Assembly: GCA_049511415.1 (NCBI GenBank)
Contig: JBEKYC010000085.1
Span: forward strand, 1 to 27,369
DNA length: 27,369 nucleotides
Direction: 5' to 3'
Source: Bog-159 sp049511415
Lineage (GTDB): Bacteria; Acidobacteriota; Terriglobia; Bryobacterales; Bryobacteraceae
Part shown: in pieces, positions 23,747-27,369 of the stretch
How the letters are laid out: every line of letters begins with the position of its first letter
Numbering within the stretch: the first letter of the stretch is position 1
Made by a program: the position numbers and the translations under genes
Notes under the pieces: generated by a model
What the model was told of the DNA's origin: nothing
The model's database searches: none
The model's input: the letters and a program-made list of their open reading frames with translations, nothing else

Positions 23747-24813
23747 TGCCGGCGGGACTGATCGTCAAACTGCGTCCCGCGGGCCCCTGGCGCTCGGGAC
23801 CGGACACGGGGGCACGCCATCGGGTCGACCCGGTGTACCATAGCGATTCGCTATACGCGGCTGTTACGTCGGCCATGGCCATGCTGGGCCTGCGCGAAGA
23901 GTGGCTGGATGCCACCGCACGGAATCCCGAAGGGCCGGCCGTGCGGTTCAGTTCCTGTTTTCCCTTCCAGAGCGACATTTTGTTTGTCGTGCCGCCGCGC
24001 AGCCTTTGGCCGCCGCCAGCCACGGCCGTAAGCGCCGGCAAGGTGCGCTGGAAAGGCGCACGATTTGTGCCGCTCACCGTGGTTTCCGCATTGGCCGGTG
24101 GCCAGCCGCTGCAAGAAGATCAGTGGACCGTGGATGGTATAAGCGAATGCCTGCTGCCCGCGGGACAGGCGGGACCGTTCCGCACCAGCTTGCGATGGAA
24201 CGCGGCCATCGACCGCATGACGGGTAACGCGGAACGGCATTCCACGGCTTGTTTGGAATTCCGCCACAACGCAGGATTGTGGGCGGTGGCTTCGTTTGCA
24301 GACGAGCCGGCACATGTCCGGTGGTCCGATGCGGTGCGCGGCGCGATACGCCTGTTGGCCGACACCGGATTTGGCGGCGAACGCTCGCGCGGCTGGGGGC
24401 GATGCGGCGAGCCCTTATTTACGGACGGCGTGTTACCGGAGATGATACTTGGGAATCTGCCGGCTGCGCCGGCGCTCGAAGCAGCCGCAGAGGGCACTGA
24501 AGCTCATGCGCCAGCCGAACCCGGAGCCACCTCCCACTGGCTGCTATCGCTATTCACACCTGGTCCTGACGACGCCGTGGATTGGAAGCGGGGCAATTAT
24601 ACGCTGATGGCGCGCGGCGGCCGGGTGGAAAGCTCCGCGGGCTGGGGCGAGCGCAAAAAACAATTGCAAATGGTGGCCGAAGGCTCCGTGCTGGTGGCAG
24701 GCGAGACGATTCGCGGCGCGGCGCGCGATGTGGCGCCCGAGCATTTCGCGCATCCGGTATTTCGCGCGGGCTTTGCCTTATCGATCCCGCTGCCGGCGCA
24801 GGTGACCGCATGA
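23746..24813 (+). CDS. csm4: Csm4, crRNA 5'-handle cap subunit
   Basis: This RAMP subunit binds the 5' tag of crRNA and contacts Cas10. I take ATG 23746 (TGATG overlap with csm3). GTG 23743 would add one residue. The 355-aa product starts MPAGLIVKLRPAGPWRSGPD and contains HSDSLYAAVTSAMAMLGL, the typical early Csm4 helix, then RFSSCFPFQ. The glycine-rich loop TGFGGERSRGWGRC is at about 205-218, and the family-type end is VLVAGETIRGAARDVAPEHF. Length is a little above common Csm4 (about 300 aa), with an Ala/Glu-rich linker near PALEAAAEGTEAHAPAEPG. It overlaps csm5 by 4 nt (ATGA). Confidence 0.9.
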   Translation: MPAGLIVKLRPAGPWRSGPDTGARHRVDPVYHSDSLYAAVTSAMAMLGLREEWLDATARNPEGPAVRFSSCFPFQSDILFVVPPRSLWPPPATAVSAGKVRWKGARFVPLTVVSALAGGQPLQEDQWTVDGISECLLPAGQAGPFRTSLRWNAAIDRMTGNAERHSTACLEFRHNAGLWAVASFADEPAHVRWSDAVRGAIRLLADTGFGGERSRGWGRCGEPLFTDGVLPEMILGNLPAAPALEAAAEGTEAHAPAEPGATSHWLLSLFTPGPDDAVDWKRGNYTLMARGGRVESSAGWGERKKQLQMVAEGSVLVAGETIRGAARDVAPEHFAHPVFRAGFALSIPLPAQVTA

Positions 24814-25955
24814 GATATCGCCTGACGGCCCTGACTCCGCTGCTGGTGGGCGACGGCCGCAAACTTTCGCCGATCGATTACATGGTCTGGAAGGACCAAG
24901 TGAACGTGCTCGACCAATGGCGCATCTTCCGATTGTTGGCAAAAGGGCCGCGGTTGGACGGCTACCTGTCGCAATTGAAGCGCGCCGACAAACTGGATTT
25001 TGCCTCGTGGGGCGGCTTTGCGCAGAATTTCGCCGGACGCCGCATACCGTTCGAATCGCCGGCTTATTCGGCATATTGGAACCGCGCCAGCGGCGACAGT
25101 CTGCACATCCCGACGTTCGCCACGGGCGCTTCCGGGCCGTACCTGCCGGGCACGGCCATCAAGGGCGCCTTGCGCACGGGGATGGTGTTCGCGAATGCGA
25201 AGGCCGGGGCGCTGAACGATGTCGCAGCGCGCATGCAAGGCGAACGCGTGCCGCGGCGGTTGGCGGACTTCCCCGAAGAGCAGGCCCTGGGCAATGCGGG
25301 TGTGAGCCGCATGCGATTGGTCGGCGTGGGCGACTCGAACGTCATCAATAATGCCGGTTTTAAAGTCTATTTGCTGCGCGTCTCCACATTGCAGCCGCGC
25401 GGCGGTTCTTACGTGTTGGGCTGGAAGCAGAGTCCCCGCGGCGCGGTGGATGGCAACCGTCCGGACGACAGCACACCGGTCTTCGCCGAGATGGCGCCGC
25501 CCGGATCGACTTTCGAAGGCGATTGGCAGGAGAAGACTTTTTTCACGCAGCCGGAGATCCGCCGCGCGGTGCGCTGGCAAGAATCCTTCGATCGCAGCCG
25601 AATTTTCGAGGCGGCCAATGCCTATGCCGAGCGGCTGCTGACGATCCAGAAACAGTACGCGGCGTGGACGGGCCTGGGACTGCTGGATCAGCAGATCGAT
25701 CAGTTGGAGAAGCGCTTGTCCGATGCGCGGCAGTGCGGCGCCTGCCTGCTCTCGATCGGATGGGGCGGCGGCTTGCTCAGTAAGAGCGCCTGGCTGGAGA
25801 CGAACGACCCGACCTACCGGCAGATTCTGCAGCAGATCTCGCTGTACGGCAAGGCGGTCAGTTCGAACCTGCCATTCCCGAAGACGCGGCGGATCGTGTT
25901 TCTGAATAACAAGCCGGCATCGCTGCCGGGGTGGGCGATATTGGAAGTGTCGTAG
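24810..25955 (+). CDS. csm5: Csm5, 3'-end cap RAMP subunit
   Basis: Csm5 closes the crRNA 3' end of the complex and, where studied, recruits host nucleases that trim crRNA. I start at ATG 24810, which overlaps the csm4 stop. The frame is open upstream but lies inside csm4. The 381-aa product opens MRYRLTALTPLLVGDGRKLS and has the RAMP signature GPYLPGTAIKGALRTG at about 109-124. Other features are VGVGDSNVINNAGFKVYLLR, a Cys pair region (RQCGACLLSIGWGGGLLSKS) forming the late glycine-rich loop, and LPFPKTRRIVFLNNKPASLP near the end. It is the last cas gene. The next transcribed element is the broken tRNA-Gly 39 nt further on. Confidence 0.92.
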   Translation: MRYRLTALTPLLVGDGRKLSPIDYMVWKDQVNVLDQWRIFRLLAKGPRLDGYLSQLKRADKLDFASWGGFAQNFAGRRIPFESPAYSAYWNRASGDSLHIPTFATGASGPYLPGTAIKGALRTGMVFANAKAGALNDVAARMQGERVPRRLADFPEEQALGNAGVSRMRLVGVGDSNVINNAGFKVYLLRVSTLQPRGGSYVLGWKQSPRGAVDGNRPDDSTPVFAEMAPPGSTFEGDWQEKTFFTQPEIRRAVRWQESFDRSRIFEAANAYAERLLTIQKQYAAWTGLGLLDQQIDQLEKRLSDARQCGACLLSIGWGGGLLSKSAWLETNDPTYRQILQQISLYGKAVSSNLPFPKTRRIVFLNNKPASLPGWAILEVS

Positions 25956-25967
25956 GGCGCCCGGCTA

Positions 25968-25976
25968 TGGTATAGT
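25968..25976 (+). promoter_or_regulatory. extended -10 promoter of the broken tRNA-Gly
   Basis: TGG-TATAGT is a good extended -10 element 18 nt upstream of the tRNA-Gly 5' end, so the truncated tRNA region is probably still transcribed. Confidence 0.5.
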
Positions 25977-25994
25977 GTGGCTAAATCCCGATGG

Positions 25995-26031
<37 letters not shown>

Positions 26032-26131
26032 AATGGCTTTCAATTGACAACAAAGGACAAAGCGTTTTTGTTGGTCTCTTTCTGGCGATTGAGGACACCC
26101 AGTTTTCATTCTGAGCATCGCCGAACCTCTT

Positions 26132-26153
26132 AACGGTGTTCAAACGGTGTTCA
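26132..26153 (+). repeat. perfect tandem 11-bp direct repeat
   Basis: AACGGTGTTCA occurs twice without a gap, 101 nt beyond the tRNA break. Short direct repeats beside an integration core often bind the integrase arm domain. A regulator site for the downstream gene is the alternative. Confidence 0.6.
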
Positions 26154-26221
26154 CGCGACAGTGGCAGCGTGAGCGCTCTGGATTGAACCCACGCCTCCGG
26201 GCCAATGGTCGCGCTTTAGGC

Positions 26222-26245
26222 GGATCAAGAGTGATCCTAGCGCTA
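26222..26245. promoter_or_regulatory. two adjacent palindromes before the peptidase gene
   Basis: ggatca-agag-tgatcc (26222-26237) is followed directly by tagcgcta (26238-26245), 17 nt before the ATG. Candidate operator or leader hairpin. No T-run follows. Confidence 0.35.
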
Positions 26246-26262
26246 AAAATAAGAGACAAGGA

Positions 26263-27318
26263 ATGCCTCAGGAGGTTATTCTTGACCGCTTCGTGCGAAC
26301 GGAATTGCGAAAACAGGCCGGATGCTCCGGTTACTCCGGGAAGCTGGACATCGAGCGCGTGGAGCCCGCTTCGCTGCGTTCCTTTTTGTACTCCGTTCAG
26401 GGGGCGATGAACGAGGCGCTTCGCTCGGAAGGCATCAATGCCTCGGGCGGCGTCGAGCATCCGCCGTTTCACTTCGACTATATCGACGTTGCCGATGGAA
26501 CAGCTAACGCGCATGCGTTCCAGCACGAGGATGTTTCGTTCATCGTCGTGACGTTCCCGATGATCGAGTTGCTCTGGCGCAGTTCACAGGCCCTCGGCAG
26601 ATCCCCGGTCATCCGGGGCCTTCTCCGGCTTGATCCCTCAATCGACCTCGAGGAGCAGGGACTGCTGTTTCAGATACAGTTCTTTTTTCTCGTCTCGCAT
26701 GAATATACGCATCACATCCACCGGCACTGTGTGCTAAGCGATGGAGCGCTACTCCTATGGACCGAGTTTCGGAACGATTCGGCAAGAGGCGACATTTCTT
26801 CACAGGCCCAGGAACTCGATGCCGACGGGTACGCGGCTTATCTCGTTCTGGCGCACCTCCTCCGCGGAGAGATGCGGGGAAAGGCGCTGGACGGTCTTGG
26901 CGCTTCAGCGCTACCGAATGTCGAGGCGGACGAACTCCTCTTGACCTGCTATTTCCTAGCTCTGCTGGCCTTCTTCTGCACGTTCTGGCGCGGCCGTTTG
27001 GATGCGCAATCGCTCTATCAATTCACCCACCCGCCGCCGCCCGTGCGAATCAAATATGCGATCCAAGTTGCCGAGATGTGGTGCGGCCAAAATGAATCGG
27101 TTCCGCACTCCTGGTTCAGCCCTGCGCGCTTTCAAGAGCTATTCCGGGCGGCATCACACCTGATCGGACAAACGACACGACAAAGCTGGGATGCGCAGAT
27201 GGCCGTCCTCCGTAGCGCGGAAGGCACCCGGTACGATGAACGCTTGTTTAACGTATTCGAAGCGCTGCGCCAGAGGCCGCACGGGCCGACAAAAACCGCC
27301 TCGTCCGAACAAACCTAG
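26263..27318 (+). CDS. soluble HExxH zinc metallopeptidase, Lit (U49)/M48-like
   Basis: The 351-aa protein has no signal peptide and no long membrane helix around its active site. It carries FLVSHEYTHHIHRH (His146, Glu147, His150), a downstream ExxxD block QELDADGYAAYLVL (Glu184 as likely third zinc ligand, Asp188) and THPPPPVRIKYA (255-266). The order HExxHxxxxH, E-x-x-AD-x-x-A, then THPxxxRI is shared by soluble M48-type gluzincins and by Lit, the U49 abortive-infection protease that cuts EF-Tu in phage-infected E. coli. The assignment to U49 rests on motif layout recalled from memory, not on a search. It stands alone just beyond the tRNA-Gly break, next to the CRISPR operon, so a defence role is a reasonable inference. 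AAGGA abuts the start codon, a poor spacing. Confidence 0.7.
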   Translation: MPQEVILDRFVRTELRKQAGCSGYSGKLDIERVEPASLRSFLYSVQGAMNEALRSEGINASGGVEHPPFHFDYIDVADGTANAHAFQHEDVSFIVVTFPMIELLWRSSQALGRSPVIRGLLRLDPSIDLEEQGLLFQIQFFFLVSHEYTHHIHRHCVLSDGALLLWTEFRNDSARGDISSQAQELDADGYAAYLVLAHLLRGEMRGKALDGLGASALPNVEADELLLTCYFLALLAFFCTFWRGRLDAQSLYQFTHPPPPVRIKYAIQVAEMWCGQNESVPHSWFSPARFQELFRAASHLIGQTTRQSWDAQMAVLRSAEGTRYDERLFNVFEALRQRPHGPTKTASSEQT

Positions 27319-27369
27319 ATGAGATCGGCCATTCGACGTGCGATAATAATAGCGTGCCGAGATACAATC

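Larger units (their letters stand above)
26032..26262. other. junction DNA between tRNA-Gly half and peptidase gene
   Basis: I see no gene here. It holds a 7-bp stem hairpin (caacaaa 26048-26054 / tttgttg 26067-26073) followed by a pyrimidine-rich run, a second weak hairpin (ggcgat 26084-26089 / atcgcc 26117-26122), a perfect tandem 11-bp repeat, and palindromes just before the next gene. It looks more A+T-rich than the cas operon. Confidence 0.5.

Overview
The window looks like chromosomal DNA of a G+C-rich soil-type Acidobacterium, probably near Bryobacterales/Candidatus Solibacter. The basis is indirect. It has a VWFA-related secreted protein of the acidobacterial type, a HAF-repeat secreted protein, a 14-repeat FG-GAP/VCBS secreted protein, and a large TPR lipoprotein beside the VWFA protein. 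No rRNA or other taxonomic marker is present, so the assignment is an inference.

Layout. Bases 1-3230 are an accessory island. It holds the frameshifted 3' end of an IS1595-type transposase, a compact minus-strand operon of two membrane proteins around a 65-aa protein, a 79-aa two-helix membrane protein, and a HEPN-like protein with an intact RNxxxH motif. The island ends inside a secreted esterase gene that has lost its 3' half. From 3681 to 8506 come aquaporin Z, a decayed fragment of an APC permease, a small exported protein, the intact APC permease and a secreted M28 zinc peptidase. A tRNA-Asp(GTC) with encoded CCA follows at 8625.

The middle (9.1-19.6 kb) carries the FG-GAP protein, the HAF protein, a DinJ-type antitoxin whose YafQ-type toxin is decayed, two overlapping small conserved-looking genes, a ROK sugar kinase overlapping a SIS-domain sugar isomerase, a receiver-like protein with an altered active-site lysine, and the TPR lipoprotein/VWFA pair.

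The main system is at 20.9-26.0 kb, divergent from serA: a tight five-gene type III-A CRISPR effector operon, cas10(csm1)-csm2-csm3-csm4-csm5. The genes overlap or lie 6 nt apart. Cas10 is only 487 aa. It lacks the N-terminal HD nuclease and any CxxC zinc ribbon but keeps the GGDD cyclase motif. Csm3 keeps the Asp expected to cut target RNA. Csm2 carries an unusual Arg/Asp/Gly-rich N-terminal extension. No cas6, cas1/2, CARF effector or CRISPR array is in the window. The predicted complex could cut RNA and make cyclic oligoadenylate but not cut ssDNA, and it would depend on crRNA and effectors encoded elsewhere.

Forty bases after csm5 there is a tRNA-Gly(CCC) gene with a good extended -10. 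It stops exactly at the end of the anticodon loop. Beyond the break are hairpins, a perfect tandem 11-bp repeat, and a gene for a soluble HExxH zinc peptidase whose motif layout recalls Lit (family U49), an abortive-infection protease. This looks like an integration junction into a tRNA gene beside the CRISPR operon, with a putative defence gene as cargo.
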